64,000 bases of DNA from Halomicrobium katesii DSM 19301 (lineage in GTDB: Archaea; Halobacteriota; Halobacteria; Halobacteriales; Haloarculaceae), in contig NZ_KB905378.1 of assembly GCF_000379085.1 (NCBI RefSeq), positions 405,075-469,074 on the forward strand. Reading direction: 5' to 3'. Below the pieces are notes generated by a model. The model ran no database searches and was not told where the DNA came from. It was given only the letters and a program-made list of their open reading frames with translations. Made by a program: the position numbers and the translations under genes. How positions within the stretch are numbered: position 1 is the first letter of the stretch; each line of letters opens with the position of its first letter. Positions 1 through 8,852 of this stretch are shown one piece after another.

Positions 1-139
1 GTTGCGCCGGTGAGAGCGACTCGAACTCGTCGAACACACGCATACACGACAAGAAGTCCGTAATCGGCATCATCCGTCTTCGCTACTGCCTATGTCACGC
101 TCCAACTTCAACGTTCAAAGCTGAGTAGCTTAGAAAGCC

Positions 140-154
140 GTGCACTTGGTGCAC
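140..154. promoter_or_regulatory. candidate operator, downstream copy
   Basis: GTGCACTTGGTGCAC is nearly palindromic. Its reverse complement, GTGCACCAAGTGCAC, differs at one position from the site at 394-408. It lies just past the stop of the small RHH gene. Two matching sites around one RHH gene suggest its own binding sites; this is inference. Confidence 0.45.
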
Positions 155-169
155 GGTGCGTTGAAATGT

Positions 170-370
170 TCAGAGTGTACCTTTTCGTTTCCGAATTATG
201 ATTTCTCTCACTCGTTCAGCGTGATTTGACTCGGATTGAACGAACGCTGTGAGGATGGCCTCGACGATCTCGGAGCGGCTGGCTCCGAGATCGTCACACT
301 CAGCAACTAATTCGTCCACTTCTTGTACGATCTCTTCGTCAACAGCAACGCCGAATTTCTCTTTGCCCAT
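170..370 (-). CDS. small ribbon-helix-helix DNA-binding protein
   Basis: This 66-residue acidic protein has the build of a ribbon-helix-helix (CopG/Arc type) regulator. A short N-terminal strand (KFGVAVDEEIVQEVDELV) leads into a helix, then a turn and ASRSEIVEAILTAF, the usual second RHH helix with its Ser-Arg-Ser-Glu start. The basic tail ends IIIRKRKGTL. It is alone on this strand, and a near-palindromic site sits 24 nt upstream of its ATG, where a bound dimer could block transcription; a matching site lies past its stop. It may regulate itself and perhaps the secreted LPMO gene read the other way from 528. No toxin partner is adjacent. The target is inferred. Confidence 0.7.
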   Translation of the reverse strand: MGKEKFGVAVDEEIVQEVDELVAECDDLGASRSEIVEAILTAFVQSESNHAERVREIIIRKRKGTL

Positions 371-393
371 GTCTATAACCCACTAAAAATGGC

Positions 394-408
394 GTGCACC
401 AAGTGTAC
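394..408. promoter_or_regulatory. candidate operator in the RHH gene promoter
   Basis: GTGCACCAAGTGTAC lies 24 nt upstream of the start codon of the RHH gene (ATG at 370 on the minus strand), beside a TATA-like TTTTTAGTGGG read on that strand. It matches the reverse complement of the 140-154 site in 14 of 15 bases. Placement over the promoter suggests autorepression. Confidence 0.5.
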
Positions 409-487
409 AGCGTTTTGAGGAAGTCAACGAAACCATGAGAACCGTTCTATGACACCCTCCATCTTTGTTTTAGGTCCTTGACGAAAA

Positions 488-498
488 TTATATATATA
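488..498 (+). promoter_or_regulatory. TATA box of the LPMO gene
   Basis: TTATATATATA stands out in GC-rich DNA and ends 29 nt before the ATG at 528, the distance expected for an archaeal promoter with a very short leader. Confidence 0.6.
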
Positions 499-527
499 GT
501 CCTAACGCAACGAAGAATGGATCAACA

Positions 528-1739
528 ATGGGGGAAGATCCGGTAATACACAAACGAGTTGCGGGGAGTAGCCTACCACGTGTCACCAAGTCACGTGTCG
601 CAAAGACGGGGGTACTGATCCTCTTTTTGACGGTTCTCGGCCTCGTTGCGGTACAGACGGCCGCCGCCCATGGAGCACCGTCGGATCCAATTGGCCAGGG
701 GTTGGCCTGTTACGAGGAGGTCAAGAATGAGGGAGAGACAAACGAGATGTGTGAGTTTGCACGCGAGCAGAGCGGACAGGCAATCTACAACTGGCAGGGA
801 ATTCGCGACGGTGATGCGGGCGGCGATCACCAGGAGAACATCGATGACGGTGAACTCTGTAGTGCCGGAAGCGAAAGATACGCTCCGTACGATGAGCCAG
901 GAGACTGGCCTTCGACGACGATCGAGCCCGGTACGCAGACGTTTACTCTCGATCTGACCGCGCCACACGAAGCCGAGTACTTCAGGTTCTACATGACCAA
1001 GGATGGATGGAATCCAGACACCGCGCTTGCGTGGGACGACCTAGAACAGATCCACGAAACGGGTCCAATGAGTCCCACTGAAACGACGGAGATCAGTGGT
1101 GTGGACGTCCCCGACCGCGATAACAAGGAACACGTCATCTACATGATCTGGCAGCGATCCGATTCGCCAGAAGCGTTCTATTCGTGCTCTTATGTTGACA
1201 TTGCCGGCGCTGATGATGGCAACGATGACACGCCAGATCAGCCCGACACGCCAACTGACACGCCAGATCAGCCCGACACGCCAACTGACACGCCAGATCA
1301 GCCCGACACGCCAACTGACACGCCAGATCAGCCGGACGTGCCCGCGTGGGACTCCGGAGCCACGTACACGAGCGGCGACCAGGTGACCTACAACGGCAAA
1401 ACGTGGGAGGCCAACTGGTGGACGCAGGGTGACGAACCCGGTTCCTCCGAGTGGGGTCCCTGGGAGCAGGTCTCAGGCGATGACACGCCAGATCAGCCCG
1501 ACACGCCAACTGACACGCCAGATCAGCCCGACACGCCAACTGACACGCCAGATCAGCCCGACACGCCAGATCAGCCCGACACGCCCGATCAGCCGGACGT
1601 GCCCAAGTGGAATTCGAGTACGGCCTACACAAGTGGAGATCAGGTGAGCTATGACGGCGAAACGTGGGAAGCCAACTGGTGGACTCAGGGTGACGAACCC
1701 GGTAGCTCCCAGTGGGGGCCGTGGGAACGAGTAGAGTAG
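528..1739 (+). CDS. secreted AA10 lytic polysaccharide monooxygenase with two chitin-binding modules
   Basis: This 403-residue secreted copper enzyme of the AA10 (formerly CBM33) family would cleave crystalline chitin or cellulose oxidatively. A Sec-type signal peptide (hydrophobic residues about 28-46) ends AAA/HG, so cleavage after residue 47 exposes His48, the N-terminal ligand of the copper histidine brace. The second ligand is His147 in TAPHEAEYFRFY, followed by the family motif YMTKDGWNPD. Several paired cysteines fit an extracellular fold. The catalytic domain (48-230) is followed by Thr/Pro/Asp linker repeats and two nearly identical CBM5/12-type modules (about 270-317 and 357-403) rich in exposed Trp and Tyr. 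Chitin is the likelier substrate because of these modules. No glycosidase is adjacent. Confidence 0.9.
   Translation: MGEDPVIHKRVAGSSLPRVTKSRVAKTGVLILFLTVLGLVAVQTAAAHGAPSDPIGQGLACYEEVKNEGETNEMCEFAREQSGQAIYNWQGIRDGDAGGDHQENIDDGELCSAGSERYAPYDEPGDWPSTTIEPGTQTFTLDLTAPHEAEYFRFYMTKDGWNPDTALAWDDLEQIHETGPMSPTETTEISGVDVPDRDNKEHVIYMIWQRSDSPEAFYSCSYVDIAGADDGNDDTPDQPDTPTDTPDQPDTPTDTPDQPDTPTDTPDQPDVPAWDSGATYTSGDQVTYNGKTWEANWWTQGDEPGSSEWGPWEQVSGDDTPDQPDTPTDTPDQPDTPTDTPDQPDTPDQPDTPDQPDVPKWNSSTAYTSGDQVSYDGETWEANWWTQGDEPGSSQWGPWERVE
1227..1335 (+). repeat. 30-bp tandem repeats coding linker 1 of the LPMO
   Basis: Three full copies and one partial copy of a 30-bp unit beginning GACACGCCAGATCAGCCCGA run in frame and encode the DTPDQPDTPT linker. 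Copies are nearly identical at the DNA level, which points to recent expansion by slippage or recombination. Confidence 0.9.
1482..1600 (+). repeat. 30-bp tandem repeats coding linker 2 of the LPMO
   Basis: This is the same 30-bp unit as at 1227-1335: two full copies, then shortened 15-bp DTPDQP variants. Each array precedes a chitin-binding module, so linker plus module was probably duplicated as one block. Confidence 0.9.
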
Positions 1740-1925
1740 TGAGAAGGTAACATTTCCACCGGAAGAAGCGAATCGACTCCTTTTTTACAGTTGCTGGTCG
1801 GGCGGCGAGCGGAAAATCCTATGACTGACTGCCAGTCCCTGTGATTCACGACGGTATCAGCCAGACTTGTCTCTCGATGGATCGACGGTGCGTTCGACGC
1901 GTTTGAGCTCTGTTCTCCGGCGTGT

Positions 1926-2030
1926 GAAGCGGGCCGTCGTTCGTGTGCACAATCGTCCGCTGTGATCCAAATCGATGACGAGCAGTATTGGCTGTACGCC
2001 GCTGTCGATCCAGACACAGCTGACGGCTGA
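1926..2030 (+). pseudogene. remnant of an IS6-family transposase
   Basis: In the 390-bp gap between the LPMO and the toxin-antitoxin genes, one frame reads AVIQIDDEQYWLYAAVDPD up to a stop at 2028. This resembles the region around the first catalytic Asp of haloarchaeal IS6-type transposases (ETVIQIDD.QYWLYAAVDP). No start, second Asp or catalytic Glu follows. The rest of 1740-2129 shows nothing I can identify. It looks like an old scar. Confidence 0.5.
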
Positions 2031-2129
2031 CTCAGATCGTTCAGCTTTGCATGGAATCAGCGTATCTGAACACTACCTCGACGGGCAAGCAAACGCGGAT
2101 TTAAGGAGGGCGCGGAGCAAACATGCGGT

Positions 2130-2381
2130 ATGGCTGCTGGACTTTCCGACCGCGTTCGCGAAATCGCCGAGGCTCGGGGCCTTCCCGAGTCCGAGGTTTT
2201 CGAGCGCGCGCTCGAACGCGGTCTCGAAGATCTGTGGGAGGATCTCGCACTCGCACAGTACTTCGACGGAGAGCTCAACCGCGAGGAAACCATCGAACGC
2301 GTCGGTCGGACGAGGGTCGAGCGTGCCGAACGGGAGCGTGAGGTCGTCGAGGAAGACGTCGACTGGGGCCTGAACGCGTGA
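2130..2381 (+). CDS. antitoxin of a PIN-domain toxin-antitoxin pair
   Basis: This 83-residue, strongly charged helical protein begins SDRVREIAEARGLPESEVFERALERGLEDL, a pattern of small antitoxins that pair a DNA-binding N-terminal part with a toxin-masking helical tail. Its tail is an acidic and basic helix (RTRVERAEREREVVEEDVDW). Its stop overlaps the GTG start of the PIN-domain gene by four bases, the usual arrangement for antitoxin then toxin. A TATA-like TTTAAG lies about 30 nt upstream. The protein probably binds and inactivates the downstream toxin and represses the shared promoter; this is inferred from context. Confidence 0.7.
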   Translation: MAAGLSDRVREIAEARGLPESEVFERALERGLEDLWEDLALAQYFDGELNREETIERVGRTRVERAEREREVVEEDVDWGLNA

Positions 2382-2848
2382 CGCTCGCGGCCGTCTCGGA
2401 TGCCGGGCCACTCATTCACCTCGCCGAAATCGACTCACTCGACCTACTGTCAGCGTTCGATAGGCTCCTGATTCCGGAGACGGTCTACGAGGAAGTCGAG
2501 ACGGGTGGCGTTCCCGAGGGAGTATCCGAATTCTCGTACGAACTCGTCGAAGCAGACGAGACGAGAGTCACATCCGAAGAGCTGGATGCAGGAGAACGTG
2601 CGGCGTTAGCAGTCGCACAAGAGTGTGAAGTGGTGCTTCTGACGGACGACTTCGCTGCTCGGGAGGCTGCTTCCGACGCGGGCGTCGAAGTCCACGGTTC
2701 CATCGGAGTCGTCGCACTGGGATACGGCCGCGGATTACTGGACAGGAGCCAAGCGGCGTCACTCATGCGAAGACTCCAGCGTGAGACGAGTCTCTTCGTG
2801 ACCGAGGCGGTCGTAGAGCGCGGCATCCGGATGCTTGACGAGCAGTAA
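2378..2848 (+). CDS. PIN-domain toxin, DUF3368-like (VapC-type nuclease)
   Basis: This 156-residue PIN-domain protein of the DUF3368 type is a predicted metal-dependent RNase. The N-terminal SDAGPLIHLAEID carries the first acidic residue. ELDAGERAALAVAQE supplies the conserved Glu, and VVLLTDDFAAREAA the next acidic pair, as expected for the PIN active site. It starts at GTG 2378, overlapping the antitoxin stop, so the pair is translationally coupled. It likely acts as the toxin of a type II system, cutting RNA when the antitoxin is degraded. Family membership is clear; the RNA target cannot be read from sequence. Confidence 0.8.
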   Translation: MTLAAVSDAGPLIHLAEIDSLDLLSAFDRLLIPETVYEEVETGGVPEGVSEFSYELVEADETRVTSEELDAGERAALAVAQECEVVLLTDDFAAREAASDAGVEVHGSIGVVALGYGRGLLDRSQAASLMRRLQRETSLFVTEAVVERGIRMLDEQ

Positions 2849-3083
2849 CGAAACGAGACGACTCTATAGCCGCGCTAAACACAGTCATCGTGGATAGATT
2901 GTGAGTCGTGAGTGCCGGTGCCACACTTCGGTGTCGAGACGGGGACCGCCGTCGTCCGGTCGACTGATACCGTCGACCGTCGCTTCGTGAGAGCCTTCGC
3001 CACCGTCGAGTGACGGCGTCGCTCACAGAGTTCTGTCACTGAATGCATAAAATAAATGCTGCCCCCCGTCCGACACACCGACA

Positions 3084-4877
3084 ATGGTCCTCTCGGACGT
3101 TTTGCTCGCCCCTCTGGGACTGGCGGCCCTCCTCCTGGCAGTGCCGATCGTGGTGTTGTATCTCGTTCGCCCGGACCCACAGGAGCTCACACTGCCGACG
3201 TTCCGGTTTCTCGTCGCCGGTGAACGCCAGCAGTCGTCGACGCCGTTTCTGGAACGGATTTCACGGAGCCTCCTCCTGGTGTTGCAGGTGCTCGTCGTGC
3301 TCGTGCTCGCGGTCGGACTGGCGACGCCGTACGTCACCGTCTCCGAGCGGGCGACGGTCGAAGAGACGGTCGTCGTCGTCGATACGAGCGCGTCCATGCA
3401 GACCGAGGCCGACGGCGAGACACGCTTCCAGCGGGCCGTCGCGGCCGCCCGAGAGGCGGTGACGGGGTCGACCTCTGTCGTTACCACGACCGACGGGGGA
3501 GAGGTGCTGCTCCAGCGGGGCACGCCGACGACGGCTCGGGAGACGCTGGCGGGGCTCGACCCGACAGATGCACCGGGGACGCTCGGCGGCGCTGTCTCAC
3601 AGGCCGCATCGCTCGCCGGTGAGAACGGCAGGATCGTCGTTCTGAGCGACTTCGCGGGCGAGGAGTGGACGACCGCAGTCACGACGGCGCGGGGACGGGG
3701 CCTCTCCGTCGACCTCCGGCAGTTCGACCGCGGCGGCGAGGGGAACGTCGGCTTCGTCGACCGCCGGTTCACCGGCTCGGAGGTGACGCTGTCGGTGAAA
3801 AACTACGGCGACTCGACCGTCACGCGGACCGTCCGGCTCGGCGACGCCCAGCGCGACCTGCAGCTCGGACCCGACGACGTCGGCTCGGTGACGATGCCGG
3901 TCCCGGCCGGCGGGAGCGAGGCCCGGCTCGGTCCGGGCGACAGCTTCCCGACGGACGACAGCGTCTACGTCGCCGCGCCGCCGGACGCGGCCGTCGACGT
4001 ACTGGTGGTGACCAACGACCGGAACCGGTATCTCACCACCGCGCTGTCGGTGGTCGACGCGGTGAACGTGACGGTCAGGCAGCCGCCGACGACGATCCAG
4101 GCCGAGTACGACGTCATCCTGTACAGCAACGTCGACCCGAACGCGCTGTTGCCCGGCAACGTCGAAACCGGGCGCGAACTGGTCGAAGACGGTGGCGGCG
4201 TGGCGGTGCTGGCACAGGACGATCTCCCACAGCGGTACCGGGACCTCCTCCTCGTCGACCCCGGCGAGACCCGAACGGGCGCGACAGTGACGCGGACGGC
4301 ACAGACACAGCTCACCCGCGGCATCGACTTCCAGCCCCCACAGGAGTACGTTGCGGGCTCGCTGCGCTCGGGCTCGGTCCAGGTGGGGCTGAGCGACGGG
4401 ACGCCCCTGATCGCGACCGACGACCGAGACGGTGGCCGCGTCATGTACTACGGCTACATCGAGGATCGGTCCAGCTTCAAGTTCAACTATCAGTATCCCG
4501 TGTTCTGGAAGCGGGCAGTGTACTACCTCGCGGACAGGGAACCGCTGCCGGCCCTGAACCACGAGACCGGCGAGACGGTGCGGTTCGGAAACACCACCGT
4601 GGAGGGGCCGGACGGCCCCGTCACCGGCAACGCAGTCTCGCTCCAGCGAGCCGGCCACTATCGGAGCGAGAGCCGGCAGGAGAGCGCGTCGCTGCTGGAC
4701 GAGAGCGAGTCGAACACCGCCGTCGAAGCGTTCGATCGGCGCACCGGGACGGCCGGGAACCTCACCCGGACCGAACGGCGGTCGGTGCCACAGCCGTTGA
4801 CCGAGTACTTCGCACTGGGCGGGCTGGTGCTCGTGCTGGCCGAGATCGGCTATCTTCGCCGACGGGGTGATCTCTGA
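3084..4877 (+). CDS. membrane-anchored VWA-domain protein, BatA-like
   Basis: This 597-residue protein opens with a BatA-type N-terminus: a membrane segment (about residues 8-30), an aromatic/charged linker (RPDPQELTLPTFRFL), then a second membrane segment (58-80). A von Willebrand A domain follows with the MIDAS start VVVVDTSASM (DxSxS), so it probably binds Mg or Ca and a protein partner. A C-terminal membrane helix precedes the tail YLRRRGDL. It leads a six-gene operon with a second VWA protein, a MoxR ATPase and a DUF58 protein, the archaeal counterpart of bacterial MoxR/Bat clusters thought to help fold or activate cell-surface complexes. A TATA-like ATAAAATAAAT lies near 3045-3056. Confidence 0.85.
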   Translation: MVLSDVLLAPLGLAALLLAVPIVVLYLVRPDPQELTLPTFRFLVAGERQQSSTPFLERISRSLLLVLQVLVVLVLAVGLATPYVTVSERATVEETVVVVDTSASMQTEADGETRFQRAVAAAREAVTGSTSVVTTTDGGEVLLQRGTPTTARETLAGLDPTDAPGTLGGAVSQAASLAGENGRIVVLSDFAGEEWTTAVTTARGRGLSVDLRQFDRGGEGNVGFVDRRFTGSEVTLSVKNYGDSTVTRTVRLGDAQRDLQLGPDDVGSVTMPVPAGGSEARLGPGDSFPTDDSVYVAAPPDAAVDVLVVTNDRNRYLTTALSVVDAVNVTVRQPPTTIQAEYDVILYSNVDPNALLPGNVETGRELVEDGGGVAVLAQDDLPQRYRDLLLVDPGETRTGATVTRTAQTQLTRGIDFQPPQEYVAGSLRSGSVQVGLSDGTPLIATDDRDGGRVMYYGYIEDRSSFKFNYQYPVFWKRAVYYLADREPLPALNHETGETVRFGNTTVEGPDGPVTGNAVSLQRAGHYRSESRQESASLLDESESNTAVEAFDRRTGTAGNLTRTERRSVPQPLTEYFALGGLVLVLAEIGYLRRRGDL

Positions 4878-7243
4878 TGAGAGTCTCCGCCACCATCGCG
4901 GACGGACTCACCGTCGGCGTCGAACACCTCTGGCCGCTGCTCGTCCTGCCGATCGCGGTCGGCGTCCTCGCGTCTCTGGTCCGGCGTGGGAGCGGCGGGC
5001 CCCGATCGGCCTCGAACCGGAGCCGTCGGCTCCTGCTGGCCAGTCGCGTACTCGTCGTCTGCCTGCTCGTCCTCGGGGCGATGGGACCGTACACCGTCCA
5101 GACCCGCGAGACGCCGGGCGAGCCGGGCGTGACACTGCTGACAGACGAATCCGCGAGCATGGGGATCTATCCGAACACGACCGACGAACTGGTACGGGAC
5201 ATCGAAGACGAGGGCGTCCCGGTGACGCGAGTGACGGTCGGCAGCGAGTCCGAGTCGCGGATCGGTGACGCCGTGGCGGCGAACCTCCGGGAGAACGGCA
5301 CGATCGCCGTCGTTTCCGACGGTCGCGCCACGGCGGGCCGGAGCCTGTCGACAGCCGCCGCCGACGCCGACGCGCTCGACGCGACCGTCCACGGCGTCAC
5401 GCCTCGGTCGCCACGCACCGAGCGAGCCGTGGCGATAGCTGGGCCATCGACTGTGAGCCGCGGCGTCCAGACCAAATACACCGTCTCGATGCGGGGTGTG
5501 AGCGTCTTCGAACCCGTGCCCGTGACGGTGACGATCGACGGCGAGACGGTCACTGAGGGCGAGCTTCGACCGGACGGAACGCTCACCGTCGATCACACGT
5601 TCGAGGAGCTGGGGGCACACCGCGTGACCGCGACGCTGTCTGGCGAGGACGAGTACGCCCGAAACGACGTGTTCTACAGGAGCGTCCGGGTCGTCGAACA
5701 GCCCGACGTGCTGTACGTCTCACGGGGCGAGTACCCCCTCCGGAACTACCTCGACTCGCTGTACAACGTCACGACGGTAGCGTCGGTTCCGTCGGCGCTC
5801 GACGACTACGCCGCCGTCGTCGTGCAGGACACGTCGGCGAGCGACGTGGGGAACGCCACCGCGCTCCAGGAGTTCGTCGTCAACGGCGGCGGGCTGGTCG
5901 TCGCAGGCGGTGACAACGCCTACGAGAACGGCGGCTACGAGACGTCGCCGATCGGCTCGATGCTCCCGGTCCAGGTCGGGAACGCGACCGGCGGCGAGTC
6001 GAACATCGCCGTCCTCGTCGACGTATCCAGTAGCGCCGAGAGCGGGCTCTCGATACAGAAGGCCGTCGCCCTGGACGTGCTCGATCAGCTCGGCGACGAG
6101 AACCGGGTCGGCGTCGTCGCATTCAACCACAACGCGTACCGCGTCTCGGAGCTGCGAACGCTCGGCCAGAACCGGGCGGAGACCGCCGAGAAGATACGGC
6201 AACTGGAGAGCGGCGGCGCGACGGACATCGCCGTCGGCCTCCAGGGGGCCGACGAGCTGCTGGGCGACCGCGAAGGGACGATCATCCTCCTCAGTGACGG
6301 CCAGGACCGCCTGGGCCCGCCAGCGGCCGTCGCAAACCAGCTGGGCCGCGAAGGGACGCGCGTCGTCTCGGTCGGGGTCGGCAAGCGCGTCGGCGTCCCG
6401 ACGATGCGCCAGATTGCCGACGAGTCGGGGGGCTCGTACTTCGCCGCCGACGAGACCGAGCGGCTGCGACTCCTCTTTGGCGGCTCCTCGCGGCGCTACC
6501 GGGGAGAGAACCTCACCGTCGTCACCGAGGACACGTTCATCACTGCCGGCGTCGAGCTGACGGCCGATCCCGGTCGAGCCAACAACGTCCGCGTCAAGCC
6601 CGGGGCCGACTACCAGGTCGCTACTGCCGACGGGAAGCCGGCGATCGCCTCCTGGCGGTTCGGTCTCGGCCGCGTGGTCTCTCTGACCGCCTACGACTCG
6701 GACAACACGATGGGCGGTCTGCTCGACCGGCCGGACTCGCTGGTCGTCACGAAGTCGGTCAACTACGCCGTGGGCGATCCCACGCGTACGCAGACCGGCG
6801 TCACGTCGGTCGACGACGCCCGCGTGGGGCGGCCGACGACACTGACCTACCAGGGCGACAGCCGCCCGGACGCGGCGAACGTGTCCGTCCGACAGGTGGG
6901 CGATGGTCGGTATCGCGGCGAGTTCACGCCCCGGAACGCGGGGTATCAGACGGTGCTCGACACCGAGTACGCGGCCAACTACCCCGTCGAGTACGCGTCC
7001 TTCGGCCCGAGCGACAGCCTCGACGCGCTCGTCGAACGGACGGGGGGCCAGACGTTCAGCCCGGACGAGGGCGAACAGATCGCCAGACAGGCCCGACAGA
7101 AGTCCACCCGCGTCCGCACCGTCCGGGAGAACTGGGAGTGGGTCGCCCTGCTCGGCGCGCTCCTGGTGTTCACCGCCGAGGTCGTCGCCCGGCGCGTTCA
7201 AGTGTACCGCGGTCGCACCACCCTGGAGAGTGGTCTCCCGTGA
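4877..7243 (+). CDS. large membrane VWA protein with two VWA-like regions
   Basis: This 788-residue protein starts on the A of the preceding TGA. Two N-terminal membrane segments (about 15-33 and 50-70) precede a first, degenerate VWA-like region (LLTDESASMG). The central part has a clear second VWA domain: IAVLVDVSSSAESG (MIDAS DxSxS) and TDIAVGLQGADELL, then ILLSDGQDR. The region near residue 285 (NGGGLVVAGGDNAYENGG) resembles the glutamine-amidotransferase-like fold found in related proteins. One membrane helix lies near the C-terminus (WVALLGALLVFTAEVVA). It likely sits with the preceding VWA protein in a surface complex acted on by the MoxR ATPase. The exact client is unknown. Confidence 0.85.
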   Translation: MRVSATIADGLTVGVEHLWPLLVLPIAVGVLASLVRRGSGGPRSASNRSRRLLLASRVLVVCLLVLGAMGPYTVQTRETPGEPGVTLLTDESASMGIYPNTTDELVRDIEDEGVPVTRVTVGSESESRIGDAVAANLRENGTIAVVSDGRATAGRSLSTAAADADALDATVHGVTPRSPRTERAVAIAGPSTVSRGVQTKYTVSMRGVSVFEPVPVTVTIDGETVTEGELRPDGTLTVDHTFEELGAHRVTATLSGEDEYARNDVFYRSVRVVEQPDVLYVSRGEYPLRNYLDSLYNVTTVASVPSALDDYAAVVVQDTSASDVGNATALQEFVVNGGGLVVAGGDNAYENGGYETSPIGSMLPVQVGNATGGESNIAVLVDVSSSAESGLSIQKAVALDVLDQLGDENRVGVVAFNHNAYRVSELRTLGQNRAETAEKIRQLESGGATDIAVGLQGADELLGDREGTIILLSDGQDRLGPPAAVANQLGREGTRVVSVGVGKRVGVPTMRQIADESGGSYFAADETERLRLLFGGSSRRYRGENLTVVTEDTFITAGVELTADPGRANNVRVKPGADYQVATADGKPAIASWRFGLGRVVSLTAYDSDNTMGGLLDRPDSLVVTKSVNYAVGDPTRTQTGVTSVDDARVGRPTTLTYQGDSRPDAANVSVRQVGDGRYRGEFTPRNAGYQTVLDTEYAANYPVEYASFGPSDSLDALVERTGGQTFSPDEGEQIARQARQKSTRVRTVRENWEWVALLGALLVFTAEVVARRVQVYRGRTTLESGLP

Positions 7244-7902
7244 GCGCAATCGGCCGCCGTCTCAACCTCGGGCTCGTGGCGCTCGTCGTCCTCTCGACGG
7301 TCGGCACCGGCGCGACGACGGTGCTGTACCAGGACTCCGCGAGCGAACTGCGATCGCAGAATCAGGAACTCAGACAGGAAAACGCCGAACTCCGTGAGAA
7401 CCTGGACGACACCAGAGGTGAACTCGACTCCACCCAGGCCCGCGTCGACGAACTCGAAGCGCGACTGGAGACGCGATCGAAAGACGTCGATCAGGTCGCG
7501 ACGAACCTGAACCGGACCGAAGCACAGTTGAACGCCACGGAAAGCCAGCTGGCAGAGACCAGGCAGTCGCTGCGCGAGAGCGAGGACCGCGTCGAAGAGC
7601 TGGAGGGGACAGTTGGCTACCTCCGGAACAAGCGGGACTCTCTCCAGACGGAAGTCGACGAACTCGAATCGACGGTCGAGGATCTGGAGACGGAAAACGA
7701 GGAGCTGGCCGACGAGCGCGACGAACTCGAAGACCAGGTGTCGGACCTGCAAGCGGAGATCGAGGACCTGGAGTCACAGATAACGACGCTCGAAACCGAG
7801 GTCGCGGAGCTCGAAAACCGAAACCGAGAGCTGCGAGACGACATCGAGACGCTCTGTGACCAGCCGGACAATCAGGACAAAGCCACCTGCGAGGACTACT
7901 GA
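7240..7902 (+). CDS. membrane-anchored long coiled-coil protein
   Basis: The start is GTG 7240, whose GTGA overlaps the upstream stop; an upstream in-frame ATG at 7138 would lie inside the previous gene and is rejected. The 220-residue product has one N-terminal membrane helix (LGLVALVVLSTVGTGATTVL) and then about 180 residues of uninterrupted heptads rich in Glu, Leu, Asn, Asp and Arg, with no Pro or Gly breaks. It ends with a short tail holding two Cys (LCDQPDNQDKATCEDY). It is probably a rod standing off the membrane that spaces or scaffolds the two VWA proteins. No enzyme signature is present. Confidence 0.8.
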   Translation: MSAIGRRLNLGLVALVVLSTVGTGATTVLYQDSASELRSQNQELRQENAELRENLDDTRGELDSTQARVDELEARLETRSKDVDQVATNLNRTEAQLNATESQLAETRQSLRESEDRVEELEGTVGYLRNKRDSLQTEVDELESTVEDLETENEELADERDELEDQVSDLQAEIEDLESQITTLETEVAELENRNRELRDDIETLCDQPDNQDKATCEDY

Positions 7903-8852
7903 TGGACGGACTCGACACCGACACCGGCGAACGGAGCGGCCAACCGCCCACAGAAGAACGGGAACGAGCACGCGAGCGCATGGCCGCAGCCATCGCCGAG
8001 GTCAGATACGAGGGCAAGAAGGCCGCGTTCGTCTACGCCGTCGTCGACGCGGTGCTGGTCGCTCTCCTGGCGAACGTCGTCCTGACTGCCCTCTCGCCGG
8101 CCGGACTCCCGACACGGGTGTCGGTTCCGGCGGCGATGACGGAGCCGATCGGAGCCGCCGTCGGCCGGTCGATACCGGCGCTCTCGCTCCCCGCGGGCGC
8201 GGTCGTCGGCATCGCTCTCGGAGGGGGCTGGCTCCTCGGCGAGTACCTGTACCGGGTCCGCCAGCCTCTCGTCGAGCAGTTCGAGGCGGCCAACGCGAAC
8301 GTCACCGACGCGCTCCGTACGGCCCGAGACGCCGTCGAAGACGGGGCCGAGACGCGGATGGCGGCCCGGCTCTACGAGGACGTGCTTGCGGGTCTGAAAC
8401 AGAGTTCCAGCACTGCACTGGTCGATAGCCGGCGGCTGGCCGGGACACTCGTCGTCGTGCTCCTGGTGAGTCTGGCGACAGTGCAGGTGGCCGTCGTCGA
8501 CGTCAGTCTGCTCGACCGCGACCCGGTCGAGACGGAATCGACGGACGACGGACCCGACGAGTACGGGGGGCTCGAAGACGGTGACGCCATACTCGGCGAC
8601 AGCGAGGACGTCCAGGCGGGCGAGGAGAACCTCACCGCCGAGATCGACTCGACTGGCGGCGACCAGGAGGTGGATCGAAGCCAGGAGTTCTCGTCCTCGG
8701 ACACCGACGGACCGGGGAGCGCAAGCGGCACGGTCGACAGCCGGCAGGCCGGGTTCGCCGGCCAGGAAGAGATCGAGGACGCGGCCCTCGTCCGCGAGTA
8801 CAATCTCAGAATCAGAGAACGAGACGCTGACGACGGAGACACCGACCAATGA
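7902..8852 (+). CDS. membrane protein of the MoxR/VWA operon
   Basis: This 316-residue protein overlaps the preceding gene by one base. A charged N-terminal helix (EERERARERMAAAIAEVRYEGKK) precedes a membrane segment near 42-64, a second around 95-115, a helical cytoplasmic stretch, and a third membrane segment near 178-200. After that comes a long acidic, Ser/Gly/Asp-rich region with low sequence complexity. I do not recognise a named family. Its fixed place between the coiled-coil and MoxR genes suggests a structural subunit of the same membrane complex. Confidence 0.7.
   Translation: MDGLDTDTGERSGQPPTEERERARERMAAAIAEVRYEGKKAAFVYAVVDAVLVALLANVVLTALSPAGLPTRVSVPAAMTEPIGAAVGRSIPALSLPAGAVVGIALGGGWLLGEYLYRVRQPLVEQFEAANANVTDALRTARDAVEDGAETRMAARLYEDVLAGLKQSSSTALVDSRRLAGTLVVVLLVSLATVQVAVVDVSLLDRDPVETESTDDGPDEYGGLEDGDAILGDSEDVQAGEENLTAEIDSTGGDQEVDRSQEFSSSDTDGPGSASGTVDSRQAGFAGQEEIEDAALVREYNLRIRERDADDGDTDQ

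Noticed and set aside
1227-1600. Regular repeats that could look like a CRISPR array
   Set aside because: The 30-bp units are direct, contiguous and in frame with the LPMO; there are no spacers and no cas genes.
1135-1647. Repetitive frames rich in ACRADL or TRQISP
   Set aside because: They are alternative readings of the LPMO linker repeats.
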